64,000 nt of DNA from Crocinitomicaceae bacterium (GCA_024643725.1 JAHEMJ010000014.1:248001-312000), one strand, 5' to 3'. Shown: positions 26,232 to 35,515, counted from the first letter of the stretch. The notes: a model not told the origin generated them from the letters alone. Numbers and translations: made by a program.

Positions 26232-26933
26232 TTACATTTTAAAGGTGTAGTGATTGCTAGTAACAGCATCCACGTAGGTTTTTTGATCGAATGAAAACAA
26301 TTTTGCAGGACGGTGTTTTACATTTTTTTGTTTTTCGTCATGCGCAATCAACGGAATGTACTTGATTTTTTTTCTAAAATTAGCCTTGTCGAATGCTTGA
26401 TCAAAGGCAAATTCGTACAATTGCTGCAATTCATTTAGGGTAAATCGCTCCGGCAGTAAATCGAAACACACAGGTTCATTCTGCAGTTTTAATTTGAGCA
26501 TGTCATATGTGCTCGACAAAATGTGATTGTGATCAAACGCCAATTCAGGCATGTTTTTCAAAGAAACCCATTGTACATCGCCGGCCCAAGAAGATGCTTT
26601 CACTTCAAAATCGTCAATTCGAATGAGTGCAAAATAGGAAACAGTGATGACACGTCCTTGCGGATGTCGGTTTGGTTTACCGAATGTTTGTGATTGATGC
26701 ATGGCAATTTGCTTCAATCCGGTGAGTTCAAACAAAACGCGTTCTGCTGCTTCTTCTAGGTCTTCGTCGGGATAGATGAGGTCTCCGGGGATCGCCCAAA
26801 GATTTTCAAATGGTTCCATCGCACGCTTGATGAGCAAGGCTTTTATTTCCCCTTGTGAATAGCCAAAGATGATGCAATCCACTGAAAAAGCGGAAGTGAA
26901 AAAATCATTGAATTCTATGCGATACATGCTCAC
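26232..26933 (-). CDS. Nudix-like ligand-sensing winged-helix transcription regulator (NrtR/AraR-like)
   Basis: 233 residues. An N-terminal Nudix-like domain (about 12-140) is joined to a C-terminal winged helix (about 150-205, with FTLNELQQLYE and FDKANFRKKI). The Nudix box, starting about residue 50, is degenerate: RExxEE reads RVLFEL (V66 and L70 replace glutamates), so it probably senses a sugar derivative rather than hydrolyses. This is the architecture of NrtR-type regulators, some of which control sugar catabolism in Bacteroidota. It lies 11 bp after the permease gene in the same operon, so it is likely autoregulated through the operator at 28385. Confidence 0.87.
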   Translation of the reverse strand: MSMYRIEFNDFFTSAFSVDCIIFGYSQGEIKALLIKRAMEPFENLWAIPGDLIYPDEDLEEAAERVLFELTGLKQIAMHQSQTFGKPNRHPQGRVITVSYFALIRIDDFEVKASSWAGDVQWVSLKNMPELAFDHNHILSSTYDMLKLKLQNEPVCFDLLPERFTLNELQQLYEFAFDQAFDKANFRKKIKYIPLIAHDEKQKNVKHRPAKLFSFDQKTYVDAVTSNHYTFKM

Positions 26934-26944
26934 GGTTCAACAAT

Positions 26945-28369
26945 TTAATGTCCAGAAACTTTCTCGGTGGAGAAAATATCAACGCCACGTTTGCGTAGTA
27001 TGCTGTTGACACTCCATGCAAAAAAGGCTAAGTAGGAAAAACAAGCCACGCCTAACCAGTAGGATTGTTGAATGCCAAGAATGCTATCATCTGCTAACGC
27101 ACCTTGTAGGACGGAAATAAATCCACCTCCCATGATCATCATGATTAATAAACTGGATGCCGTATTGGTGTTTTCTCCCATTCCAGCAATGGATAAGGTA
27201 AAAATACACGGCCAAAGCGTACTGCAGAACAATCCTACAGAAATAAAGGCAAACACACTGGTCATTCCAGTACTGAAAATACCAATGACTAGCCCCAATG
27301 CGCCTAGTAAGGAATAAATGATGATTTGTTTGACTGGATTACCGGCGCTAATGTAATCTGCCAGAATCAATAGAACAACGATTCCTAAATAGGGGTAAAG
27401 ATCTTGAATGTCGTGTCCTCCGATAATGTTTGCACCTGCAAAAATGCCAAACGCAACGAACGGTAAAATAATGCCCAATAAGGTTTTCATGGATTTACTT
27501 AAGTCAAAAACCCCCGCGGCGGATGTCCAACGGCCAATCATTAAACTAGCCCAATACAAGGAAACAAAAGGCGCAACGGCATTTTCGGGTGTGCCTAATT
27601 TTTGTTTCATAAACTCTGGCAAATTACTTGCCGTTGCTACTTCAACACCAACATACAAGAAGATGGCTAACATCCCCAATAAAACTTGTGGATGTCTAAT
27701 CGTTTCCATGATTTTACCTGCTCCTTCCGAAGAAGAACCTTCAATATGATCAGGCACGGACGAAAACTTAAAAAAGATGGCTGCGATAACGAATGCTAAT
27801 CCTAAGCACAAATAGGGTGTTTGAACAGCTTTCAGATCAAGTACAGTATCTCCATTCGATAATCCACCAAAGATGGCAAAGGAGACGATTACTGGGCCTA
27901 TCGTTGTACCGACATTATTGATGCCACCGGCCATACTAAGTCGAATATTCCCTTTCGAAGGATCTCCCATTTGAATAGCTAAAGGATTTGCAGCAATCTG
28001 TTGCAATGAAAATCCGAGTCCGACAATAAATAAACCCGAAATAAGTAATGGAAAAGAGGCGTTATTTGATGCTGGAATAAACAATAATGTACCAGCTGCT
28101 GAAATTAACAATCCAAGTGATAATCCATTGCGGTAACCAATTTTATTCAACACATCCTTTTTCAAAGCAGCAGAAATCATAAAATATAAGATGGATCCTA
28201 CGGTATATGCCACATAAAAGGCAAATGAAATCAATTGAGATTCAAATTGACTTAAGTTAAGTGCTTTCTTAAAAACGGGAATTAGTATGTCGTTACTCGC
28301 GGCAACAAATCCCCAAAAGAAGAAAATAGTGATTAATGTCCCAAAGGCACCGAAATTCGTTTTTTTCAC
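26945..28369 (-). CDS. FHS-family (fucose/glucose permease type) MFS sugar transporter
   Basis: 474 residues with about twelve transmembrane helices. It has the family N-terminal FFFWGFVAASNDILIP and AFYVAYTVGS segments, typical of FucP/GluP sugar-proton symporters, and MMIMGGGFISVLQGALAD in the C-terminal half. It would carry the monosaccharide released by GH3 into the cytosol. The start is GTG at 28369; an in-frame TAA six codons upstream excludes a much longer form. The perfect operator palindrome lies 15 bp before this start. It is followed by the Nudix regulator gene. Confidence 0.92.
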   Translation of the reverse strand: MKKTNFGAFGTLITIFFFWGFVAASNDILIPVFKKALNLSQFESQLISFAFYVAYTVGSILYFMISAALKKDVLNKIGYRNGLSLGLLISAAGTLLFIPASNNASFPLLISGLFIVGLGFSLQQIAANPLAIQMGDPSKGNIRLSMAGGINNVGTTIGPVIVSFAIFGGLSNGDTVLDLKAVQTPYLCLGLAFVIAAIFFKFSSVPDHIEGSSSEGAGKIMETIRHPQVLLGMLAIFLYVGVEVATASNLPEFMKQKLGTPENAVAPFVSLYWASLMIGRWTSAAGVFDLSKSMKTLLGIILPFVAFGIFAGANIIGGHDIQDLYPYLGIVVLLILADYISAGNPVKQIIIYSLLGALGLVIGIFSTGMTSVFAFISVGLFCSTLWPCIFTLSIAGMGENTNTASSLLIMMIMGGGFISVLQGALADDSILGIQQSYWLGVACFSYLAFFAWSVNSILRKRGVDIFSTEKVSGH

Positions 28370-28384
28370 AATAGCAGATTTAAA

Positions 28385-28405
28385 TTATTGTCCAAATTAC
28401 AATAA
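28385..28405. promoter_or_regulatory. Operator, perfect palindrome (site 3, permease-regulator operon)
   Basis: TTATTGT-N7-ACAATAA, a perfect inverted repeat with the same spacer length as at 26062. It sits 15 bp before the GTG of the permease, a position compatible with repression by blocking initiation. Confidence 0.7.
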
Positions 28406-28496
28406 TTAAAAAAACCGGATGGATTTTTTCAATTATTTTGCGAACGAAAATAGAAATTATCTGTGAAATGAAACGGTATTATCAAGAAAAAAGCGT

Positions 28497-30455
28497 TTAT
28501 CCAACTTTCTGAACGTCCGAGATTTGACCTTCTTTCCCGAACATTTTTGCAACGGTTTTCACAATGGAAGTGGTGTCAAAACCACAGTCAGCCCACAATT
28601 CTTCTTGCGTTCCATGGTGCACATACTCATCTGGAATACCCAAACGCACGACTTCTGATTGGTATTTTTGATCTACCATAAATTCAATGACTGCGGAGCC
28701 GAATCCACCCATCAAACATCCGTCTTCAATGGTGATGACATGTTTGAATTTCGTGAATACTTCATGTAGCATGACTTCATCAATTGGTTTGACAAAACGC
28801 ATATCGTAGTGTGCAACAGAGATTCCCATTTCGCTCAATTCAGAAATGGCTTCTTGCGCAAAATTTCCAGGATGACCAATGGTTAAAATCGCAACATCTT
28901 CTCCATTGCTTACTTTTCGTCCTTCTCCAATTTTGATTTCTTTCAAAGGTGTTTTCCAATTGGTCATCACACCGTTTCCTCTTGGATAACGAATAGAGAA
29001 TGGACCTTGGTCCTTTAACTGTGCGGTGTACATCAAATTGCGCAACTCTTCTTCATTCATTGGCGCAGAAACCACCATGTTTGGAATGCAACGCATGTAC
29101 GCGAGGTCATATGCACCGTGATGCGTAGCACCATCAGCACCGACTAAACCACCACGGTCTAGACAAAAAACGACATTTAGATTTTGTAAAGCAACATCGT
29201 GTAGAACCTGATCAAATGCTCGTTGCATAAACGAGGAATAGATGTTACAGAAAGGAACAAGTCCTTGTGTAGCAAGTCCTGCACTAAACGTTACTGCATG
29301 TTGTTCGGCAATTCCGACATCAAAACTTCGTTCAGGCATTGCGGCCATCATGATGTTTAACGAACAGCCGGACGGCATCGCAGGAGTAACCCCCATGATT
29401 TTGTCGTTTTTCTCGGCTAATTCTACAATGGTATGACCGAATACGTCTTGGTATTTCGGCGGCTGCGGGGATTTCGGAGTGATTTTAACGATCTCTCCTG
29501 TTTCTTTGTTAAAGACTCCTGGCGCATGCCATTTTGTTGGATTCCCTTCTTCTGAAAACTTGTATCCAGCACCTTTTCGGGTAATGCAATGTAAAATTTT
29601 TGGACCGGGAATGTCTTTTAAATCAGCCAGTACTTTGGCTAATCCAACGACATCGTGACCATCCACTGGGCCAAAGTAACGGAAATTCAAGGATTCGAAT
29701 AGGTTACTTTGTTTTAACAAGGTTCCTTTCAAAGCATTGGAAACTTTGGAAGCTATGGTTTGTGCATCAGGACCGAATTTCGATACTTTACCAAGTAATT
29801 TCCATACTTCATCCTTTACTTTGTTATAAGTGTGGGACGTTGTGATGTCCGTTAAGTATTCTTTCAGCGCACCTACATTTGGATCAATGGACATGCAATT
29901 GTCGTTCAAGATCACCAATAAATTTGCGTCTTTTTCGAATCCAGCATGGTTCATTCCTTCAAAGGCTAAACCTGCTGTCATCGCACCATCTCCGATGATT
30001 GCCACATGTTGACGATCTGTTTCTCCCTTGTATCGATTGGCAACCGCCATGCCTAAAGCGGCTGAAATGGATGTGGATGAATGTCCCACACCAAACGTAT
30101 CGTATTCACTTTCAGAGCGTTTTGGGAAACCGGAAATGCCACCCTTTAATCGATTCGTATGGAAACGATCGCGTCTACCTGTTAGAATTTTGTGTCCATA
30201 GGCTTGGTGTCCCACGTCCCAAACAAGTTGGTCTTTCGGTGTATCAAACACATAATGTAAAGCCACGGAAAGTTCAACAACTCCTAAACTTGCACCAAAA
30301 TGGCTGTTCCCAATTTCGGAGATAACATCTACAATGTACTGACGCAATTCGTCAGCTACTTGAGGTAGTTGATCCTCGGTGAATTTTTCACGCAAGTCTT
30401 CAGGAGTGACAATTTGCTCCAAAAAGGGTCCTGCTTGATAGTTATGAGATGCCAT
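28497..30455 (-). CDS. dxs: 1-deoxy-D-xylulose-5-phosphate synthase
   Basis: A 652-residue thiamine-diphosphate enzyme that joins pyruvate and glyceraldehyde 3-phosphate in the first step of the MEP isoprenoid pathway. Visible are GHQAYGHKILTGRRD (about residues 81-95), the ThDP motif GDGAMTAGLAFEGMNHAG with the downstream NDN (about 155-185), the transketolase domain EQHAVTFSAGLA (about 384-395) and the C-terminal domain. It appears to be transcribed alone; TAAATTTG lies exactly 4 bases before the ATG. Confidence 0.97.
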   Translation of the reverse strand: MASHNYQAGPFLEQIVTPEDLREKFTEDQLPQVADELRQYIVDVISEIGNSHFGASLGVVELSVALHYVFDTPKDQLVWDVGHQAYGHKILTGRRDRFHTNRLKGGISGFPKRSESEYDTFGVGHSSTSISAALGMAVANRYKGETDRQHVAIIGDGAMTAGLAFEGMNHAGFEKDANLLVILNDNCMSIDPNVGALKEYLTDITTSHTYNKVKDEVWKLLGKVSKFGPDAQTIASKVSNALKGTLLKQSNLFESLNFRYFGPVDGHDVVGLAKVLADLKDIPGPKILHCITRKGAGYKFSEEGNPTKWHAPGVFNKETGEIVKITPKSPQPPKYQDVFGHTIVELAEKNDKIMGVTPAMPSGCSLNIMMAAMPERSFDVGIAEQHAVTFSAGLATQGLVPFCNIYSSFMQRAFDQVLHDVALQNLNVVFCLDRGGLVGADGATHHGAYDLAYMRCIPNMVVSAPMNEEELRNLMYTAQLKDQGPFSIRYPRGNGVMTNWKTPLKEIKIGEGRKVSNGEDVAILTIGHPGNFAQEAISELSEMGISVAHYDMRFVKPIDEVMLHEVFTKFKHVITIEDGCLMGGFGSAVIEFMVDQKYQSEVVRLGIPDEYVHHGTQEELWADCGFDTTSIVKTVAKMFGKEGQISDVQKVG

Positions 30456-30459
30456 TTAA

Positions 30460-30467
30460 CAAATTTA
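30460..30467 (-). promoter_or_regulatory. -7 element four bases before dxs start
   Basis: The minus strand reads TAAATTTG-TTAA-ATG. It matches TAnnTTTG with a weak TTG-like element 21 bases upstream. A leaderless dxs mRNA is predicted. Confidence 0.55.
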
Positions 30468-30524
30468 AGCTGATTCGATGATTAATAACAATCTTTCGAA
30501 TAAAAAGTTTAGAACACAAATTGA

Positions 30525-31988
30525 TTACAGGCTAAGTTTCTTCGAAAAGGAGTGTCGCTCCATTTTGAAAATGAACAACACGTAAAATAGTAATAGGGCA
30601 TTCTGTAAGACAAACTGAACGAAGTATCGTTCAAATTGTATCTTCGATCCGATAAAATACAACACGAGCGCCAATCCGAGGTATAGTCCGAATTTCTTGA
30701 TATTGTAAGGAATTGGATAGTGTTTTTGTCCGAGAAAATACGAAATCACCATTTGCACAGCATACACGATAAACGTTGCCCACGCACTGGCCATGTATCC
30801 GTAACGCGGAATAAAGATGACATTGATGCCAATGGTTAAAGCCGCGCCAATCAACGCAATATATGCCCCAAATTGTGTTTTCCCGCTCAGTTTATACCAA
30901 ATGCTTTGGTTGTAGTAAATGCCAAGGAAAACGTTTGCGAGAAGTAAAATAGGCACAACGGTAAGTCCTTTCCAATAACTTTCATTTTGAATAAAATGCT
31001 TGAAAAGATCGATGTTCAAACTCACAAAAAGAAAGACGAGGCAAACAGTAGCAATGAATAAATTCATGACTTTCACATAAATGATGTTCCGGTCTTCGTT
31101 TTTCATTTGATTAAAAAAGAATGGTTCTGCGGCGTAACGGTATGCTTGTAATAAAATGGTCACTAACATGGCCAATTTGTAACAGGCGCTGTAGATACCG
31201 ACTTCTGCCTCAGCCGTATGCAAGGTGGTAATGTCTGCTGGATTGTAAATGATTTGTTTCAATAAAATACGATCAATGGTCTCGTTAATGATCCCGGCAA
31301 AACTCCCAACCACTAAAGGTAAGGAATACAACAACATGAGTTTCACTTCGCTCCAATTGAAGATGAGACCGCCAAGATTAAAGGAATCGTACAACATCAG
31401 GGGTTTCACCAGGGACGCACACAAATTAGCCAAAAGAATGAACAAAACTCCTTCTTCTGGCCTTGCAGGATCGAATAGGTAAAGCATCAAGAACAAATTG
31501 AGTCCTACATTCACAATAATGGAGGTGATTTGAATGGTGACAAAGCGAAGCGATTTTTCTTCCACTCGAAGTTTGGCGAGTGGAATGGCTGAAATGGCAT
31601 CGATACAGACAATGATTCCCAACAAAATGATGTATTCATTGTGTCCCTCGTAGAGCATAAACGAAGCAATGTCGTTGTTAAAGAACAGTAAAATGGCAAA
31701 AAAGAAGACGTTCAGTCCAAGCACTGTTGCCAATGAATTCAAATAGGTTTGTTCCTTGTTTTCACTTGTTTGAATAAAGCGAAAGAAAGCAGTTTCCATT
31801 CCGAAAGTCAGAATGACAATCAAAAAGGCAACCCAAGCGTACAATTCCGACACAACTCCGTAGTGCGCAGGATCAGTAAAGACACTCGTATACAATGGAA
31901 CGAGCAAATAATTTAGCAAGCGCCCTACGATGGAGGAAAGTCCATAAACGGCGGTTTGACTAATTAATTTGCGAATGGGATTGCTCAT
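30525..31988 (-). CDS. Oligosaccharide/polysaccharide flippase (Wzx/MATE-like)
   Basis: 487 residues with about 12-14 transmembrane helices and an N terminus (KLISQTAVYGLSSIVGRLLNYLLVPLY) typical of polysaccharide-transport flippases of the MOP superfamily. It probably flips lipid-linked glycans across the inner membrane for cell-surface polysaccharide or glycoprotein synthesis. Its start lies 1 bp after the enoyl-CoA hydratase stop, so the two are co-transcribed. The GT4 gene further upstream on the same strand fits surface-glycan work, but no complete cluster is present. Confidence 0.9.
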   Translation of the reverse strand: MSNPIRKLISQTAVYGLSSIVGRLLNYLLVPLYTSVFTDPAHYGVVSELYAWVAFLIVILTFGMETAFFRFIQTSENKEQTYLNSLATVLGLNVFFFAILLFFNNDIASFMLYEGHNEYIILLGIIVCIDAISAIPLAKLRVEEKSLRFVTIQITSIIVNVGLNLFLMLYLFDPARPEEGVLFILLANLCASLVKPLMLYDSFNLGGLIFNWSEVKLMLLYSLPLVVGSFAGIINETIDRILLKQIIYNPADITTLHTAEAEVGIYSACYKLAMLVTILLQAYRYAAEPFFFNQMKNEDRNIIYVKVMNLFIATVCLVFLFVSLNIDLFKHFIQNESYWKGLTVVPILLLANVFLGIYYNQSIWYKLSGKTQFGAYIALIGAALTIGINVIFIPRYGYMASAWATFIVYAVQMVISYFLGQKHYPIPYNIKKFGLYLGLALVLYFIGSKIQFERYFVQFVLQNALLLFYVLFIFKMERHSFSKKLSL

Positions 31989-31989
31989 C

Positions 31990-32766
31990 TTAGCCTCTAA
32001 AGTTGGCTTTTCGTTTCTCTAAAAAGGCGGTGGTTCCTTCGATGAATTCAGGGGTACCGAAACAATGTGCAAACGCCTCAATTTCTGTTTCATAGCCGTT
32101 TACGCCTGCTTTAAATCCGGCATTGACAGAGCGAATTGCAGCGGCAATGGCCATGGGTGAATTCGCGATGATTTTGTGGGCAATTTCTTCGCATTTTGCC
32201 ATTAAATCTGCCTGTTCAACAACATGGTTAACCAGTCCCCATTGCAGTGCTTCATCGGCTTTTAACATGCCGGCTGTGAAAATGATTTCGTTTGCTTTTC
32301 CTTTGCCAATTAATTGAGGTAGTCGTTGTGTTCCGCCGTATCCTGGAATCACACCCAAGGAAACTTCTGGCAAGCCCATACGCGCGTTGCTAGAGGCAAC
32401 ACGTATGTGCGCAGACATGGCTAATTCGAGTCCACCACCCAGGGCAAAACCGTTGACAGCGGCAATGACTGGCGTTGCTAAATTTTCAATAAAATCAAAT
32501 AATGTGGTTTGTCCCGTTACGGCTAATTCTCCTCCTTGAGCTACCGTAAAATCAGCAAATTCTTTGATGTCCGCACCGGCCACAAATGCTTTTTCACCTG
32601 AACCTGTCAAAATGATGACACCGATTTGTGGATCTTGGTTAAGATCGTTGAAGGCGTGATGCAATTCAGCAATCGTGTCCTTGTTCAGGGCATTTAATTG
32701 ATTTGGACGATTAATCGTCAGGTAGCCAATGTGTTCTTTACGTTCGGCAAGGATAAATTGATACAT
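31990..32766 (-). CDS. Enoyl-CoA hydratase/isomerase family protein
   Basis: 258 residues of the crotonase fold. Visible are the oxyanion-hole motif KAFVAGADIKEFADF (about residues 59-73), NGFALGGGLELAMSAHIRVA (about 104-123) and MGLPEVSLGVIPGYGGTQRL (about 129-148) with the second catalytic glutamate in LPEVSLG. It would hydrate trans-2-enoyl-CoA in beta-oxidation or butyryl-type pathways; the chain length is not determinable. The next gene (flippase) starts almost at its stop. Confidence 0.94.
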   Translation of the reverse strand: MYQFILAERKEHIGYLTINRPNQLNALNKDTIAELHHAFNDLNQDPQIGVIILTGSGEKAFVAGADIKEFADFTVAQGGELAVTGQTTLFDFIENLATPVIAAVNGFALGGGLELAMSAHIRVASSNARMGLPEVSLGVIPGYGGTQRLPQLIGKGKANEIIFTAGMLKADEALQWGLVNHVVEQADLMAKCEEIAHKIIANSPMAIAAAIRSVNAGFKAGVNGYETEIEAFAHCFGTPEFIEGTTAFLEKRKANFRG

Positions 32767-32814
32767 AACTTGATTTTGTCCGCTAAAGATAGCGAGAAAT
32801 TTTCGTTCGCTTTT

Positions 32815-34329
32815 CTAATGTGGGATGCTGATTCTGAAAGTGGTTCCTTTATCTAATTCAGAAGTCACCACAAACACCTTTCCTTTATGGTATTCTTCCA
32901 CAATGCGTTTCACAAGGGTTAATCCTAATCCCCAGCCTCTTTTTTTAGTGGAATAGCCTGGTTGAAAGATGGTTTTGAATTGTTTTTGGGTCAGTCCTTT
33001 GCCCGTATCTGTGATGTCCACATGTACCCATTCAGGAACTTCTTGGATGTGGACCTTTAATTTTCCAACGCCGCCCATGGCATCTACGGCATTTTTACAA
33101 ATATTTTCGACAACCCATTCCATGAGGGATGGATTATGCAACACAATCATTGGACGTTGTCCATCCACCGTGAATTCAATGTCAATTTTATCCGAAAGTC
33201 TTGCTTTTAGGTAATTTAAGTTGTGTTCGATGGTGTGAACAAAGTCTTCTTCAATTAATTTGGCACCTGATCCGATTTTCGAGAAGCGGTCCGTAATTTT
33301 CTCCAAGCGCTGTAAATCTTTGTGCATTTCCCTAGGAACCATTGGATCAATGTCCTCGTTTTCAAGGTAACTAACCCAAGCCATGAGTGAGGATAGGGGA
33401 GTGCCCAATTGATGTGCGGTTTCTTTGGCCATTCCTGCCCACACTTGATTTTGCTCAGCTTTTCGGTAGGTGGAGAACAACAAATATCCAATGACGACGA
33501 TTAATCCAACCACGCCAAATTGTATGTATGGCAGCCAAATGAGCTGTTTCACTTCTGGACTATCACTGAAATATAGGAGTTTTTCACCTGAGCCAAAATT
33601 GATGCGAATCGGAGGGTTTTGTGAGCTTAAATTGGCGATGGTTTTGTTTAGGTGCTTTGGACTTACTTCTTTTCGTGGTAAGTTGCTTGAAATCACGCGC
33701 TGTTTTGCCGGGTCAAAGAATAGTACAGGAATCAGATTCGATTGATTGCCAAGGTCTTTGTTAAAAGAGGTTATGAGTGAGTCACTTTGTTTTTGTAGGC
33801 GCAGGTATTCGGCTGATTCACCATAGAGAAAAGACATGTGCATGTCTCCGAACACATTGATTTTGAATTCATGTCCCTCTTTTCTCCATTGACCCGCTAA
33901 GGAAAGGATGCCTTCTTGGCTGTTGTTCACCAGCACATTGGTATCCAAATTTCGGTATTGCGCTAACGTACCATCATCATTCAGAAGAATGACCGGAATA
34001 TCTTTGTTTGATTCAATGATGTTGAGCGTGAATGCAAGGTCTTGATTTAGAGATAAATCGGAGGGATTTAGCAAGGTTTTTTGTGCTTCAACGACCAATT
34101 GGATTTTTTCGCGTTCTTTTTCACGAAGGGATTTGAATATGCGTGCATTCAATTCGACCAATTCAACTTTCTTTTTTAACGCTGTTGCCCACTCTTTCGC
34201 TTTGGATCGTTCTCGTTCAGCGATTTTTTGGATCATATTGTTGGACACAAAGAGGGAGGACCCAATGATGAGTAATGATATGAAAATCAGAACGACTTTC
34301 CAACGTTGTTTGGCAGAATACAAATCCAT
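32815..34329 (-). CDS. Membrane sensor histidine kinase
   Basis: 504 residues. Transmembrane helices at about 12-30 and 268-288 enclose an extracytoplasmic sensor region of about 235 residues. The kinase part has the H-box AKETAHQLGTPLSSLMAW (about residues 303-320), N-box VVENICKNAVDAMGG, G1 box DTGKGL and G2 box KRGWGLGLTLVKRIVEEYH. No response-regulator gene is adjacent, so the partner is unknown. A TAAATTCG element, one base from the -7 consensus, lies close to the ATG. Confidence 0.92.
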   Translation of the reverse strand: MDLYSAKQRWKVVLIFISLLIIGSSLFVSNNMIQKIAERERSKAKEWATALKKKVELVELNARIFKSLREKEREKIQLVVEAQKTLLNPSDLSLNQDLAFTLNIIESNKDIPVILLNDDGTLAQYRNLDTNVLVNNSQEGILSLAGQWRKEGHEFKINVFGDMHMSFLYGESAEYLRLQKQSDSLITSFNKDLGNQSNLIPVLFFDPAKQRVISSNLPRKEVSPKHLNKTIANLSSQNPPIRINFGSGEKLLYFSDSPEVKQLIWLPYIQFGVVGLIVVIGYLLFSTYRKAEQNQVWAGMAKETAHQLGTPLSSLMAWVSYLENEDIDPMVPREMHKDLQRLEKITDRFSKIGSGAKLIEEDFVHTIEHNLNYLKARLSDKIDIEFTVDGQRPMIVLHNPSLMEWVVENICKNAVDAMGGVGKLKVHIQEVPEWVHVDITDTGKGLTQKQFKTIFQPGYSTKKRGWGLGLTLVKRIVEEYHKGKVFVVTSELDKGTTFRISIPH

Positions 34330-34358
34330 TCAGGACGAATTTAAGGAGTTTTCGCTAG

Positions 34359-35477
34359 TTAACGCGTTCTTTCCTTGCTTAGTATATTCCTTTCCACTTT
34401 TTCACAGATGTTTTCGTGGTTAAAATGAGCCTGAAAAACATCAAAGTCGAATTTTGGGTATTCACTTTTGGGAATGTTTACCATCGCTTGTGCAAGTTCT
34501 TCTTTCGAGTGCGGAGAAATTAGTTTTCCAAATGGAAAACGGGTAAGCAGCTCCTTTGATCCTCCGGCATTTGTCGCGATCACCGGTGTTTTTTGAGCCA
34601 TTGCTTCGATTGTGCCCATCCCAAATGTCTCAAAATCGGAAGCCATGATGACGGCGTCCATGGCCCTGTAATACACACTGGTATTTTCTTGGAATCCAAG
34701 GAAATGGACCTGTTTTTCAAGTCCAAATTCGTTAATGGACTGCTGTAATTCAGCTAAATAGCTGTCCCGTGTATCCGGAGTAACTGCTCCGATGAAAAAC
34801 AACTGGAAATGGGGATTTTGACACATTTTTAAGGCAGAAATAGCCAAATCGAGTCTTTTTTTTCGGTCAATCCGTCCGATCATGCCAAATAAAATATGAT
34901 TTTCAAGAAATCCAAGTTGTTCACGGGCAAGTTCTTTTGGCATCAACGCTACTTTGCGAAAATCCAATCCAGAAGGAATGACCTGTAGCTTTTTCGCATC
35001 GATTCTTGTCGCAGAAGAAACCAACTCTTTCATGTATTCCAAGGAGCAGACCCAGGAATCGAGAAAGGAATAACGAATGGTGCGAAAAAACTGTTGTTTG
35101 TTAGACAGAAACATCATTTCCATGAAAAAATGACTTCGGATTTTCCTGCCCGAAAAGAAAGAAATGCTCGCAGCAATACTCATGTCGAAGCTACTGCGAA
35201 TCATCAGATCTGTTACCTTCAGTGCTGACAGTTTTTTCCTGAGTTGAAACGCGCTAAAAAAAGCATAATGTTTGCTGGGTTTGCGAATGGCAATCACCCT
35301 CAAGTCTGTTTTTTTTACAGCTTCATGAAGCGGCGATTGCTTTGTACAAATGATGCTGACATCGTGTCCACGTTCGGACATCCACAAGGCATTTCGCAGG
35401 TGATTCATTTCCAACCCTCCCCATCCGAGTGAACTGCACAAATAGGCAATATGGAATTTTTGATGTGAGTCTAACAT
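34359..35477 (-). CDS. Family 4 glycosyltransferase
   Basis: 372 residues from ATG 35477 (MLDSHQKFHIAYLC). GT-B fold: the N-terminal Rossmann part has LGWGGLEMNHLRNALW. The C-terminal GT1-type donor site has FGMIGRIDRKKRLDLAI, and FETFGMGTIEAMAQKTPVIA contains the E-x7-E type donor motif. The sugar and acceptor are unknown; a surface polysaccharide or lipid is likely. A start at 35528 would overlap the divergent small gene and its promoter, so the shorter form is preferred. Confidence 0.9.
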   Translation of the reverse strand: MLDSHQKFHIAYLCSSLGWGGLEMNHLRNALWMSERGHDVSIICTKQSPLHEAVKKTDLRVIAIRKPSKHYAFFSAFQLRKKLSALKVTDLMIRSSFDMSIAASISFFSGRKIRSHFFMEMMFLSNKQQFFRTIRYSFLDSWVCSLEYMKELVSSATRIDAKKLQVIPSGLDFRKVALMPKELAREQLGFLENHILFGMIGRIDRKKRLDLAISALKMCQNPHFQLFFIGAVTPDTRDSYLAELQQSINEFGLEKQVHFLGFQENTSVYYRAMDAVIMASDFETFGMGTIEAMAQKTPVIATNAGGSKELLTRFPFGKLISPHSKEELAQAMVNIPKSEYPKFDFDVFQAHFNHENICEKVERNILSKERTR

Positions 35478-35503
35478 TCGTCGGCGAATATAGATAAAAC
35501 GAT

Positions 35504-35511
35504 TAATTTTG
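35504..35511 (+). promoter_or_regulatory. -7 element four bases before the 35.5-kb small gene
   Basis: Reads TAATTTTG-TCCG-ATG, a full TAnnTTTG match with the same 4-base spacing as at cyoE, dxs and the 15.4-kb gene. The -33 element is not recognisable. Confidence 0.55.
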
Positions 35512-35515
35512 TCCG

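Noticed and set aside
31990..34329. Two-component system formed by the sensor kinase and a neighbour
   Set aside because: No receiver-domain gene is adjacent; the flanking genes are an enoyl-CoA hydratase and a glycosyltransferase.
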